Source of the DNA: Rutidosis leptorrhynchoides
Lineage: Eukaryota > Streptophyta > Magnoliopsida > Asterales > Asteraceae
Reading direction: 5' to 3'
Assembly (NCBI RefSeq): GCF_046630445.1
Contig: NC_092335.1
Span: forward strand, 632,948,001 to 633,012,000
DNA length: 64,000 nucleotides
Of this stretch, positions 46,381 to 58,988 are shown one piece after another. Each line of letters begins with the position of its first letter. Position 1 is the first letter of the stretch. Position numbers and translations under genes: made by a program. Below the pieces are notes generated by a model. It was not told where the DNA came from. It was given only the letters and a program-made list of their open reading frames with translations, and did not search any database.

Positions 46381-49300
46381 TGTAACGACCCGACTTTTTC
46401 GACTTATAATTTTACTTATTACTTTCACGAAACTGGGTATTTGTGCGTACTGATTATTTTCTGGGATCATTAATGATGCTAATTACTTTCATTACTATCT
46501 ACAACGTGTTTTTAAGTACTTGGTTACTTAACATGATCCTTGAGTGCTTTTACGACCGTTAGTGTCACTTATCGTTTTAAACGAGATACGTACTTGGTAC
46601 ACGTTAAACTTTCGTCATAATTGGAATATTATGACTACGTAAATGTAATTGTTATTTATTAATGACAATCACTTGGTTTTATGGTTCCTTAATTATGCTT
46701 AGTGTTTACTAATGCTTACTAGTTACCTTAATGGACTATACCTTAGTGGACTTCCAAGGCCCAACCTACTTAACTTAATGGACTCACTAAATGGACTAGT
46801 TAATGTACTAAATTAGCCCATGAAGCATAAGACAAAATCCATTAGTAAATAAGACAAGTATTAAGCATGCTAGTGTACCATTACTTACATGTTTTAACAT
46901 CTTATACCATGCCACCCAACATGTACATCCACCACCATGTACTACCATCCAATAGCAAGCAAATGGTCCCCCCATGCCACCCTTGAAACCGTCGGCCTAA
47001 AGAGGCTCCAACACCACCACCATTTCATTTTAACACTCACATTTTCATTTCAAAACACACACACACACACACTCTTTTTCTCTCAAGTTTCTCTCTAGCT
47101 TTTCTTGAAGAACTTGAAGGTTTAAACTCTTTTTCTTTCCTTTTTCTTCTTTCAAAACCGTAATCATCATCATCTTGTTATTATTATTGGATTTTGGTTC
47201 TTGTAACTTAAATCCTTATGTTATCTTGCATTCTTTAATTACTTGTATGATAAAGAAGCAAGAACAAGGATCAAAGCTTTGTAGCTTTTGGTTCTACATG
47301 AAACTTGTAATAAATCTAAGGATCAATTACTTTAAGATCCTCTTTATGTTCAAGTATTGGAACTTTAAAGTTCATTTCATGAAGATTCAAGCTTGTAACT
47401 TGATATCTCTTTATATAAAGGATCCAAACTTGAACTTGTTTATTTTTAACTTTAAATCTATCATTTATGTTTAAGGATTTCGATTTATATAAGTTACTTG
47501 GTCAAAGATTACTTGTTAACTTTGATCTCATAAATCTTGTAACCAAAGTCTAACTTTGAAAGTTCAAGAACAAGAAAGTTTAAGCTTACTAGTTTATAAC
47601 TTTCACTCATCTAAGATTGATCTAAGTTATATAACTTATGGTCATCTAACTTGTTAAAACAAGAGTTCATTAATTTGTGTTCACTTTACTTTACAAAATC
47701 TAAGTTTCATAATTTATGGTTGTGTAAACTTGAAAGTCTAAGTGTTTTGACTTAGGATTTCACCAAGAACATGAGATCTAGACTTTTTAGTCTAAGATCT
47801 TTAATATCTAGTTAAGATCTAAGTTCTCTAGCTTAAGGTCTTGCTTATTTAGTTTTATTCAAAGTTTATAGCTTAATAAGACTTGTATTTGTGTTGAAAC
47901 TAAGAAAATTGATGTAACTTTGGTTCATCACCTTGCTCAAACTCTCACATGAGTTGTGTTTTAATTCTTAGTCTTGACTCTTGTGTGTTGATGGTAAAAC
48001 CTTGATCAAAGTGATGCTAATACATCAACGAGTTGTACACTTGAAGCTACAAGCATCAAGGATGAGAACCGTGATGAGCATCAAGCACCAAGAATTCCAC
48101 CGGAGCACTTTATTACTGTTTTCAGGGTCTTATCAGGCCCCTGGACTTCTGGAAAAGTTGATTTCCAGATAGTTCGGTTCGAGTAGATGACTTTTCGTTT
48201 AAGACTCGTCTTAATCCGATATACGGTTTAGGATTTATAGCCTTCCGAAAGTCACTATGCCTTTGTAACGTTGTGCTGAAATTTCTGAAAACGAAGACGA
48301 TTGAGGTTCTGAAAATTGGTCAGCGATTAGAGGACTCACATACGGAGCCATGTCCACTGACTACACGTCTTTTCGATTAGTATAGAGGTCGTAACAGCTG
48401 AACGAAGTCAGCCTTTGTTTCGATCTCTATTCTTGATTGAAACTTACCTTACTTTTTACGTACGATGATTATGATGATGATACTTAAGACCTAATTTACG
48501 TACTTTCAAACCTTTGGGAACGATTTACTAACTTAGTAACTTTTGACTTAGGTTGAGGACCTTTCGGACCAACTTACTTGCTTACTTATCTCGTATCCAC
48601 TTTTACTGCTTATTCACTATGAGTTATAGCATACCTTTTTACTTCAACTATTTTTGGGACTGAGAATACATGCGCTTTTTATGTTTTACTTACTAGGCAC
48701 GAGTACTTAAACTTTACATATGTGTGGGTTATATAACGGCATAAACTTTCCCCTTAGCTCGGTAACGTTTAGTCATTGGTTTTTGAACCGGTGAACGCGA
48801 ATCTTAGATATGGATCCATAGGGTTTTACATCCTCACTTGGGCTAGTCGCGCTAGCATTTAACGGGTGTTTAATACTTCGCAAACTTACGCACTCGCCAA
48901 GTGTACTTTTAGGGGGTGATATTACGTTAAGTTAGTTACCAAGTGCCCACGGTTAAGCATATACTTTTCATACTATTTTGAAATACGAAATCTCGTGGCC
49001 TACCTTACATTACTGTTACTATTAAACTATAGCTCACCAACATTCATGTTGACCTTGTTAAGCATGTTATTTCTCAGGTGGTTAGACGTTTGATGCTTCC
49101 GCTGTATTAGTCTCGCTGTTAGACTTGCTGTGTAGACTCCCGCTGCTTTGTTAGAGATGTCTCTGCATGAAACTTTTACCTTGCATTCATAACCTATGTT
49201 ACATTTTGAACAATGAATTTGTAATGACCTTTGTGTCACATACTATGTTAATGCTTTCTATTCGTAGAAGCACACTACCGTTTGTAAAACATTTAACGTC

Positions 49301-49420
49301 GGTAAAGACGTTACCCTTTTCATGAATGCAAACTTATTTTAAAACAACATATAGTGTTTGACCTTGTATTGATCCTGTTGTTGATGATCCATACACGTTA
49401 ATTTTGTACGGGGCGTCACA
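46381..49420 (+). mobile_element. 5' LTR of the Tekay element
   Basis: The LTR begins TGTAACGACCCG. It has CT-rich leader-like sequence at about 47040-47160 and conserved blocks at 48662, 48988, 49032, 49063 and 49092. Compared with the 3' LTR it lacks a 30-bp stretch at about 48288 and has 5 extra bases near 47690. The 99-codon ORF at 47175-47474 is LTR leader sequence repeated in the other LTR and is not a gene. Confidence 0.95.
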
Positions 49421-49422
49421 TT

Positions 49423-49434
49423 TGGTATCAGAGC
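49423..49434 (+). promoter_or_regulatory. Primer-binding site of the Tekay element
   Basis: TGGTATCAGAGC, complementary to the 3' end of initiator tRNA-Met, two bases after the LTR. Confidence 0.95.
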
Positions 49435-49769
49435 ATTGGTTGTAGGGAATTAGGTTGCATTAGTGAGTCTAGACCAGACCGAGTAGGATTCACTAATAGG
49501 ACTAATCTACAACTTGCTTGTTTACTTGTTTCTGCGGAACTTACTGCATGCTACTGCTTACTTTTACTACTATATGCCGTATGCTACTACTTGTTCTCGC
49601 TACTGCATGCTACTATCTGCTTTCGATTGCATGATACTTCTGTAGGATTTTGTTATTTTGCCATGCTATGTAATGCCGTAGACGATCTAGGCTGCCGTAG
49701 TTAATTTGCCTGATTACGTGCTTGCTATATGTCTTACTGACATGGAAAAAGTTATTTTTCCTTGTTTAG

Positions 49770-50615
49770 ATGTCGGACATACCACCCATTATCATTGATT
49801 TGGAGAGTGACTCACATTCATCTGCCACCGCGCCCACTATTGTTGCTGACTCACAAATCCCGTCATCGTTACCCTTCGGCGATTATGGCGATTCGTCCTC
49901 TGAGGACAGTAGCCACGCACCTGACCTGACGATCATCTCAGATGGAGACGAGGATCCAGAGGAGATTCCAGCTCCACCCAGCCCAGGACTCCCGGAGCCA
50001 CATCACCATTCCGGTGGTACTGTGATTTCTGTGGGAAATGGGGACGGTCCTTTCCGTAATGAGCGTGGACATTGGGTTAGATGCCTTGTTGATGGACGTG
50101 TCGTGCCGATTCCACCTGGCCGATATCGACTTATGTCCACCGGCCAGGCACATCCACCCGAAGACGATGATCCTGCCTTACCTTCCGACGATTCAGACAG
50201 TTCATCATCCGATGACTCCAACGAGGAGGATCCCGAGGAGGATTCTGAGGAGGAGCCCGTGCAGCCACCCTCTACCCCGCCGAAGAAGCGGTATCATTTC
50301 GATGGTACTGTTATTCCAGGGGTTAACGGAGGAAGACCGTTCGTGGACGCACGTGGACAGTTAGTTAGGGTTACCGCCCGTAAGCGGGTTGTGCCATACC
50401 CTGCTGATCCATTCGTACGTAAGGCCGCCCGTTATGCGCGATCTACTTCTGGTGCACCATCTGCCCCACCGGCACCACCTGCACCACCTGCCCCGCCAGC
50501 ATCTCCCGCCATCGAGGAGTTGACGAGGGAAGTGCATGCCTTACGTGCTCGAGTGACTGAGCTCGAGGACAAGTTGTTCCACATGATGGACATCCTTTAC
50601 CCACCATCACCATAG
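49770..50615 (+). CDS. Extra acidic ORF before gag, 281 aa, function unknown
   Basis: An intact ORF lies between the primer-binding site and gag of the Tekay element. I do not recognise a domain. What can be seen: an acidic, serine-rich N-terminus (1-70); a unit at 82-119 (GTVISVGNGDGPFRNERG and onward) repeated in diverged form at 178-216 (GTVIPGVNGGRPFVDARG and onward); an acidic DSDSSSSDDSNEEDPEED spacer (141-158); a run of five APP triplets (231-244); and a C-terminal heptad-like helix (248-276), probably a coiled coil. Inference: a structural or nucleic-acid-associated accessory protein that self-associates through the helix. It is open, while gag-pol downstream has stops, so constraint or chance should be tested. 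Confidence 0.6.
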   Translation: MSDIPPIIIDLESDSHSSATAPTIVADSQIPSSLPFGDYGDSSSEDSSHAPDLTIISDGDEDPEEIPAPPSPGLPEPHHHSGGTVISVGNGDGPFRNERGHWVRCLVDGRVVPIPPGRYRLMSTGQAHPPEDDDPALPSDDSDSSSSDDSNEEDPEEDSEEEPVQPPSTPPKKRYHFDGTVIPGVNGGRPFVDARGQLVRVTARKRVVPYPADPFVRKAARYARSTSGAPSAPPAPPAPPAPPASPAIEELTREVHALRARVTELEDKLFHMMDILYPPSP

Positions 50616-50920
50616 GGCTATTGTATTAGATTTCCTTATGTAATCCTGTTAGTAGTTTCATGTTTTACTCATGTATTGTGCGAACCTTATGCGGATGTAT
50701 GCAACTTTCTTATTAATGAATGGAACTTAATGTTGTTTAATTATTATACGGTGTTCTATTTAAGTTATTACGTGATGGTTTTTATGCTATATGTGACTTG
50801 TTTGCCATGCTTAGTTAACGTGGGACGTGATGTTTCCATATTGGTTACCATATACTATAATATTATGGATTATTGAATGCTGGATTTTGACTTAAGTCAA
50901 AACTTTTGTTTAGAAGATCA

Positions 50921-53900
50921 ATGGCAAACGGAAGAGTTCCAAGGGAAACGCCTACAGCAGCACAGATTGAGGAAATGATTGCTGCTCGAGTAGCCGCAGC
51001 TATGGCAGATGCCAATCCCCAAGCTCCACCGGCTAACCAGAACATCCAGAACCGGTGCACTTATAAGGAATTTCAGAGTTGCAAGCCCCACAATTTCAGT
51101 GGTACTGAAGGGCCAGTTGGGCTGACAAGATGGTTTGAGAAGTTGGAATCAGTATTCCGTGTGAGTAACTGCTCAAAAGTGAACAAAACTAAGTACGCCT
51201 CCTGCACGCTGTCGGACGGCGCTTTAACCTGGTGGAACACACTCGCCCATGCGCGAGGGATTGATGAAGCTTACACTACACCATGGAAAGAGTTCAAAAG
51301 GGATATGATCGAGGAGTACTGCCCGAGAACGGAGATTCAGAAAATGGAAGCGGAGTTCTGAGAACTGAAGGTTGTGGGAACTGACCTTGACGGCTATAAC
51401 CGGAGGTATTTGGAGTTAGCTTTGATGTGCCCCACGATGGTTACCCCTGAATTTAAGCGAATGGAATGATATTTGTGGGGACTTTCCAAGACCATCCAGG
51501 GAAATGTCACCTCTTCGAAACCAGCAGATGTCCCGGAAGCTATGCGCATAGCGCACACCCTGATGAACCAGATCACCCGCAAGGAACCAGAGAAAGCGAA
51601 ATCAGAATCAGGAGATAGTAATGAGAAACGTAAGTGGGACGAAAACAGGGGAAAAGTCTTTGATCAAAACCCAGCTAAGAGGCATGAGAGTTTCAAGGGA
51701 AACAACGACTGGAGGAACCCTAACCCGAACCCTAGCTCGAACCCTAACTACAAGGGTAGTCTACCACAGTGCAAGAGATGCTATAAGCATCATACTGGGT
51801 ACTGCAACGTGGTATGTGAAAAGTGTAAGAGGACTGGACACGTTGGCAAAGATTGCAAGATCACCACCCCAACTTTGAGGACAAACCCTACTGGACCAAA
51901 GAAGTGTTTTGAGTGCGGTCAGCAGGGCCACTTCAAGAATGAATGCCCGAACAAGAAGAAGGATGGCGGGCCAGCACGTGGAAGAGTCTTCAACATGAAC
52001 GCTAAGGATGCCCGAGAGGATCATGACTTGGTCACAGGTACATTCACTATCAATAACCTATTAGCTTCTGTCTTATTCGATACCGGTGCCGATAGAAGTT
52101 ATGTATGTATACATTTTTGTTCTAAGATAGACTGGTCGTTAGTACCTTTAGACGAGAGTATTCTTGTTGAAGTAGCCAATGGGAAGCTTGAGAAAGCTGA
52201 CCAAATTGACTGAGGAGGTATAATAAACCTAGCTGGTGTGGACTTTGAGATCGATTTGATACCCATCAAGTTGGGAAGCTTTGATGTAATTGTCGGTATG
52301 GACTGGTTGTCCAAAGTAAGAGCAGAAGTTGTCTGTGGATAAAAGATTATCCGTATACCTCGTGAAGACGGTGTGCCATTGATTATTTACGGGGAGAGAT
52401 GTAACCCGAAGCTGAACCTCATTAGTTGCATGAAGGCACAGAAAGTCATGAGAAAAGGGCGTTTCGCTATTTTGGCACATGTGAAGAAGTTAGAAACCGA
52501 GGAGAAGAGCGTAGATGATGTACAAATTGTGAACGAATTTCCCGATGTCTTTCCAGAAGAATTGCCGGAATTGCCCCCACCGAGAGCAGTAGAGTTTTAG
52601 ATTGATCTAGTGCCAGGAGCTGCACCGGTAGCTCGCGCACCTTATCGACTCGCACCTTCCGAAATGCAAGAGTTGCAGAGTCAACTACAAGAACTGCTAG
52701 ACCGTGGATTTATCCAACCAAGCTCTTCGCCTTGGGGCGCTCCTATTTATTTGTGAAGAAGAAGGACGGATCTTTCCGCATGTGTATCGATTATCGTGAA
52801 CTGAACAAGTTGACGATTAAGAATCGGTATCCCCTTCCCAGAATTGAAGATCTTTTCGATCAGCTGGAAGGATCCAGTGTTTACTCTAAGATCGATTTAC
52901 GATGAGGTTATCAGCAGTTGAGGGTGAAGGAGAGCGATGTGATGAAGACTGCGTTCAGAACCCGTTATGGTCATTATGAGTTTCTCGTGATGCCATTCGG
53001 TTTAACCAACGCACCTTCCGTGTTCATGGATCTCATGAATCGAGTATGCAATCCGTACCTGGACAAGTTCGTTATCGTCTTCATAGATGATATCCTCATC
53101 TACTCCAAAAGCGAAGAAGAACATGAGCAACACCTTCGACTAGTGTTGGAACTCTTGAGATAAGAGAAACTTTATGCCAAATTCTCCATAGGGATGGCAC
53201 CCGCGGGCGACGGGCACGGATCCTTAATACCCGCGACCGCCCGTCAAAATTTTTCTTTACCCGCGGGTACCCGTTTACCCGCCAACGGGTAAATTTTTCT
53301 GCCCGTACCCGCGACCCGCGGGTACCCGCAACCCGCGGGTAAACCCGCGGGTTTACATAATGTGCACTTTTAACTAATTTTTAGTCACGGATACCCGCTA
53401 CCCGCGGGTAAACCCGCAAATAATTATGAAAATATATTAAAAAATTAAATTATATAATATATAATTAAGTATATGTATGCGGGTAAACGGGTATACCCGC
53501 GGGTAGCTCAAACGGGCATGACGGATTGACGGGTCAGGTTTTACCCGCGACGGGTATGAAATACCCGCGACCCGCCCGCGACCCGCCAACGGGTAGAAAA
53601 TTTTACCCGACCCGTGCCCGCGGATACATTTTTTCATAAATACCCGCCCGTAATGGGCACGGGTACCCGCGGGTCACGGGTTTTTTTCCGCCCATTGCCA
53701 TCCCTAATTCTCCAAGTGTGAGTTTTGGTTGAAGGAAGTCCAATTTCTTGGTCATATTGTGAGCGATCAGGGTATCAAAGTTGATCCCGCAAAGATCGAA
53801 GCCATCAGCAAGTGGGAAACCCCCACTACTCCTACTCATATCCGCCAATTCTTAGGTCTCGCCGGTTACTACCGAAGGTTCATTGAAGGTTTATCGTTGA

Positions 53901-55888
53901 TTGCGCGTCCTTCGACTGCGTTAACTCATAAGGGGAAGAAGTTTGTTTGGAAGCCCGAGCAAGAGTCGGCATTCCAAACACTGAAGAAAAATTTAACCTC
54001 CGCACCTATCCTATCACTTCCCGAAGGCAGTAATGATTTTGTTGCATATTGCGATGCCTCGAAAAATGGTTTCGGGTGTGTACTAATGCAACGAACGAAA
54101 GTTATTGCTTACGCCTCTCGACAACTAAAGATTCACGAGCGAAACTACACAACGCACGATCTCGAACTTGGAACCGTTGTCTTTGCGCTAAAACTGTGGA
54201 GACACTATCTTTATGGAACAAAGAGCACTATCTTCACCGACCACAAAAGTCTCCGGCACATATTCGATCAGAAGCAACTGAACATGAGACAGCGATGATG
54301 GATCGAGACGCTGAACGACTATGATTGTGAACTCCGTTACCATCCTCGCAAGGCAAATGTTGTAGCCAATGCCTTGAGCCGAAAGGAGAGAATGATACCT
54401 CTTCGTGTCTGAGCCTTGAACATCACCATTCATTTGAACCTCAATAGCCAGATCCGAGTAGCCTAAGATGAGGCTCTCAAAGAGGAGAATATTTCTCAAG
54501 AACATTTGAACATTCTCGTTTCTCGATTTGAGGTCAAGGAGACTGGACTCCGGTACTTTGCCGGAAGGATTTGGGTGCCTAGTTATGGGGATTTACGAAG
54601 CCTTATTCTAGACGAAGCCCACAAGTCAAGATATTCGATTCATCCAGGAGCCGGTAAGATGTACCACGATCTCAAGGAACAGTATTGGTGGCCAAATCTT
54701 AAGAAGGATGTTGCTACTTATGTTGGGAAGTGTTTGACTTGTTCGAAGGTTAAGGCCGAACATCAAAGGCCATCTGGATTACTTCAGCAACCAAAAATCC
54801 TGCAATGGAAGTGGGAAAGGATAACAATGGACTTCATTACGAAACTACCAAAGACGGTAGGCAGATACGATACCATCTGGGTTATTATTGACCGTCTTAC
54901 CAAATCTGCACACTTCCTAGCCATGAAGGAAACTGATACGATGGAGAAACTTGCGCAGCTATACATAAAGGGAATTGTATCTCGTCATGGTGTGCCCTTA
55001 TCGATTATCTGAGATCGCGATACCCGTTTCGCTTCTAGATTTTGGTGTTCTTTGCAAGAAGCCTTGGGAACATGTCTCGATATGAGTACTGCATATCACC
55101 CGCAAACCGACGGATAGAGCGAACGCACAATTCAAACTTTGGAGGACATGTTGCGTGCTTGTGTTATTGATTTCGGAAAGGCTTGGGATAGGCATTTGCC
55201 ACTAGCCGAATTCTCTTACAACAATAGTTATCATTCGAGCATTAATGCCGCACCTTTCGAAGCGTTGTATGGCCGCAAATGTCGTTCTCCTATTTGTTGG
55301 GCCGAAGTAGGTGAGAAGCAAATCACTGGACCCAAGTTAGTCCATGAAACAACCGAGAAGATTGTCCAAATTCAAGCGAGGCTCAAGACGGCCCGTGATC
55401 GTCAAAAGAGCTATGCTGACCTTAAACGTGGAGATCGCGAATTTCAAGTAGGTGACCGCGTTATGCTGAAAGTCGCACCTTGGAAAGGTGTAATCCGTTT
55501 CAGAAAGCGTGGGAAGCTGAATTCGTGATACATTGGTCCTTTTGAAATCTTGAAGCGTATTGGACCCGTTGCTTACCGTTTGGATCTTCCGACTCAATTG
55601 AGCTCCGTTCATCCTACCTTTCACGTATCGAACTTAAAGAAGTGTCTTGCTAAACCGAAACTTGTCATACCACTAGACGAACTTACGATTGATGACAAAC
55701 TCCACTTTGTGGAATAACCTATCGAAATCATGGACCGTGAGGTTAAGACTTTGAAGCACAATAAGATCCCAATTGTCCGAGTCCGTTGGAATGCCAAACG
55801 AGGACCTAGGTTTACCTGGGAACGAGAGGATCAAATGATGCAGAAGTATCCTCACCTTTTCCCGAATCCACCATCTACCTTAGCTTAA
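50921..55888 (+). pseudogene. Tekay gag-pol polyprotein pseudogene with chromodomain
   Basis: The ATG at 50921 starts MANGRVPRETPTAAQIEEM. Gag: FSGTEGPVGLTRWFEKLESV, then CCHC knuckles CEKCKRTGHVGKDC and CFECGQQGHFKNEC (51810-51960). Protease: LFDTGADRSYV (about 52075). [22 protein letters not shown] and FIDDILIYS. RNase [17 protein letters not shown] and [20 protein letters not shown]. Integrase: HHCC finger, TMDFITKLPKT, and a PQTDG-SERT block. A C-terminal chromodomain (PIEIMDREVKTLKH, then RVRWNAKRGPRFTWE) could have guided insertion into heterochromatin. Stops include TGA at 51359, TAG at 52598 and TAG at 55115. A 518-bp MITE interrupts RT at 53189. Confidence 0.93.
53189..53706. mobile_element. 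hAT-type MITE made of ACCCGCGGGT palindromes, 518 bp
   Basis: Perfect 11-bp terminal inverted repeats, TAGGGATGGCA, and an exact 8-bp duplication ATTCTCCA at 53181-53188 and 53707-53714. The interior is rich in acccgcgggt, itself a perfect 10-bp palindrome, and in cgggta runs on both strands, so it can fold heavily. No coding capacity. Removal plus one duplication restores the RT reading (YAKFS joined to KCEFW). Confidence 0.97.
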
Positions 55889-55924
55889 AATTTCGGGACA
55901 AAATTTTCTTTAACACGTGGGTAA

Positions 55925-58900
55925 TGTAACGACCCGACTTTTTTGACTTATAATTTTACTTATTACTTTCACGAAACTGCGTATTTGTGCGTACTGATTA
56001 TTTTCTGGGATCATTAATGATGCTAATTACTTTCATTACTATCTACAACGTGTTTTTAAGTACTTGGTTACTTAACATGATCCTTGAGTGCTTTTACGAC
56101 CGTTAGTGTCACTTATCGTTTTAAACGAGATACGTACTTGGTACCCGTTAAACTTTCGTTATAATTGGAATATTATGACTACGTAAACGTAATTGTTATT
56201 TATTAATGACAATCACTTGGTTTTATGGTTCCTTAATTATGCTTAGTGTTTACTAATGCTTAATAGTTACCTTAATGGACTATACCTTAGTGGACTTCCA
56301 AGGCCCAACCTACTTAACTTAATGGACTCACTAAATGGACTAGTTAATGGACTAAATTAGCCCATGAAGCATAAGACAAAATCCATTAGTAAATAAGACA
56401 AGTATTAAGCATGCTAGTGTACCATTACTTACATGTTTTAACATCTTATACCATGCCACCCAACATGTACATCCACCACCATGTACTACCATCCAATAGC
56501 AAGCAAATGGTCCCCCCATGCCACCCATGAAACCGTCGACCTACAGAGGCTCCAACACCACCACCATTTCATTTTAACACTCACATTTTCATTTCAAAAC
56601 ACACACACACATACTCTTTTTCTCTCAAGTTTCTCTCTAGCTTTTCTTGAAGAACTTGAAGGTTTAAACTCTTTTTCTTTCCTTTTTCTTCTTTCAAAAC
56701 AGTAATCATCATCATCTTGTTATTATTATTGGATTTTGGTTCTTGTAACTTAAATCCTTATGTTATCTTGCATTCTTTAATTACTTGTATGATAAAGAAG
56801 CAAGAACAAGGATCAAAGCTTTGTAGCTTTTGGTTCTACATGAAACTTGTAATAAATCTAAGGATCAATTACTTTAAGATCCTCTTTATGTTCAAGTATT
56901 GGAACTTTAAAGTTCATTTCATGAAGATTCAAGCTTGTAACTTGATATCTCTTTATATAAAGGATCCAAACTTGAACTTGTTTATTTTTAACTTTAAATC
57001 TATCATTTATGTTTGAGGATTTCGATTTATATAAGTTACTTGGTCAAAGATTACTTGTTAACTTTGATCTCATAAATCTTGTAACCAAAGTCTAACTTTG
57101 AAAGTTCAAGAACAAGAAAGTTTAAGCTTACTAGTTTATAACTTTCACTCATCTAAGATTAATCTAAGTTATATAACTTATGGTCATCTAACTTGTTAAA
57201 ACAAGAGTTCATTAATTTGTGTTCACTTTACAAAATCTAAGTTTCATAATTTATGGTTGTGTAAAGTTGAAAGTCTAAGTGTTTTGACTTAGGGTTTCAC
57301 CAAGAACATGAGATCTAGACTTTTTAGTCTAAGATCTTTAATATCTAGTTAAGATCTAAGTTCTCTAGCTTAAGGTCTTGCTTATTTAGTTTGATTCAAA
57401 GTTTATAGCTTAATAAGACTTGTATTTGTGTTGAAACTAAGAAAATTGATGTAACTTTGGTTCATCACCTTGGTCAAACTCTCACATGAGTTGTGTTTTA
57501 ATTCTTAGTCTTGACTCTTGTGTTTTGATGGTAAAACCTTGATCAAAGTGATGCTAATACATCAACGAGTTGTACACTTGAAGCTACAAGCATCAAGGAT
57601 GAGAACCGTGATGAGCATCAAGCACCAAGAATTCCACCGGAGCACTTTATTACTGTTTTCAGGGTCTGATAATGCCCCTGGACTTCTGGAAAAGTTGATT
57701 TCCAGATAGTTTGGTTCGAGTAGATGACTTTTCGTTTAAGACTCGTCTTAATCCAATATACGGTTTAGGATTTATAGCATTCCGAAAGTCACTACGCCTT
57801 TGTAACGTTGTGCTGAAATTTCTGACCTACTCGCACTTAAACCGTCGCCACGGTCAAACGAAGACGATTGAGGTTCTGAAAATTTTTCAGCGGTTAGAGG
57901 ACTCACATACGGAGCCATGTCCACTGACTACGCGTCTTTTCGATTTGTATAGAGGTCGTAACAGCTGAACGAAATCAGCCTTTGTTTCGATCTCTATTCT
58001 TGATTGAAACTTACCTTACTTTTTACGTATGATGATTATGATGATGATACTTAAGACCTAATTTACATACTTTCAAACCTTTGGGAACGATTTACTAACT
58101 TAGTAACTTTTGACTTAGGTTGAGGACCTTTCGGACCAACTTACTTGCTTACTTATCTCGTATCGACTTTTACTGCTTATTCACTATGAGTTATAGCATA
58201 CCTTTTTTACTTCAACTATTTTTGGGACTGAGAATACATGCGCTTTTTATGTTTTACTTACTAGGCACGAGTACTTAAACTTTACATATGTGTGGGTTAT
58301 ATAACGGCATAAACTTTCCCCTTAGCTCGGTAACGTTTAGTCATTGGTTTTTGAACCGGTGAACGCGAATCTTAGATATGGATCCATAGGGTTTGACATC
58401 CTCACTCGGGCTAGTCGCGCTAGCATTTAACGGGTGTTTAATACTTCGTAAACTTACGCACTCACCAAGTGTACTTTTAGGGGGTGATATTACGTTAAGT
58501 TAGTTACCAAGTGCCCACGGTTAAGCATATACTTTTCATACTATTTTGAAATACGAAATCTCGTGGCCTACCTTACATTACTGTTACTATTAAACTATAG
58601 CTCACCAACATTCGTTTTGACCTTTTTAAGCATGTTATTTCTTAGGTGCTTAGACGTTTGATGCTTCCGCTGTATTAGTCTCGCTGTTAGACTTGCTGTG
58701 TAGACTCCCGCTGCTTTGTTTGAGATGTCTCTGCATGAAACTTTTACCTTGCATTCATAACCTATGTTACATTTTGAACAATGAATTTGTAATGACCTTT
58801 GTGTCACATACTATGTTAATGCTTTCTATTCGTAGAAGCACACTACCGTTTGTAAAACATTTGACGTCGGTAAAGACGTTACCCTTTTCATGAATGCAAA

Positions 58901-58988
58901 CTTATTTTAAAACAGCATATAGTGTTTGACCTTGTAATGATCCTGTTGTTGATGATCCGTACACGTTAATTTTGTACGGGGCGTCACA
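55925..58988 (+). mobile_element. 3' LTR of the Tekay element
   Basis: Nearly identical to 46381-49420. It has a 30-bp stretch at 57826-57855 (cctactcgcacttaaaccgt and onward) that the 5' LTR lacks. Just before it the purine tract is weak (acacgtgggtaa), unlike the usual G-rich tract. Confidence 0.95.

Larger units (their letters stand above)
46381..58988 (+). mobile_element. Tekay-clade chromovirus, 12.6 kb, inserted in Athila
   Basis: The LTRs are 46381-49420 (3040 bp) and 55925-58988 (3064 bp), starting TGTAACGACCCG and ending GGGGCGTCACA. The target duplication is CCTGC at 46376-46380 and 58989-58993. A perfect tRNA-Met primer site lies at 49423-49434. The gag-pol ends in a chromodomain, the feature of chromoviruses. 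An extra ORF precedes gag, and a MITE splits RT. It is structurally complete but has several nonsense codons. Confidence 0.97.

Noticed and set aside
47175-47474. 99-codon ORF, repeated at 56717-57016
   Set aside because: It lies wholly inside the two LTR copies at the same relative place, in leader-like sequence with low complexity. Duplication reflects the LTR pair, not a conserved gene.
49027-49239. 70-codon minus-strand ORF, repeated at 58595-58807
   Set aside because: Shadow ORF inside both Tekay LTR copies; it covers the conserved LTR blocks, which explains its persistence.
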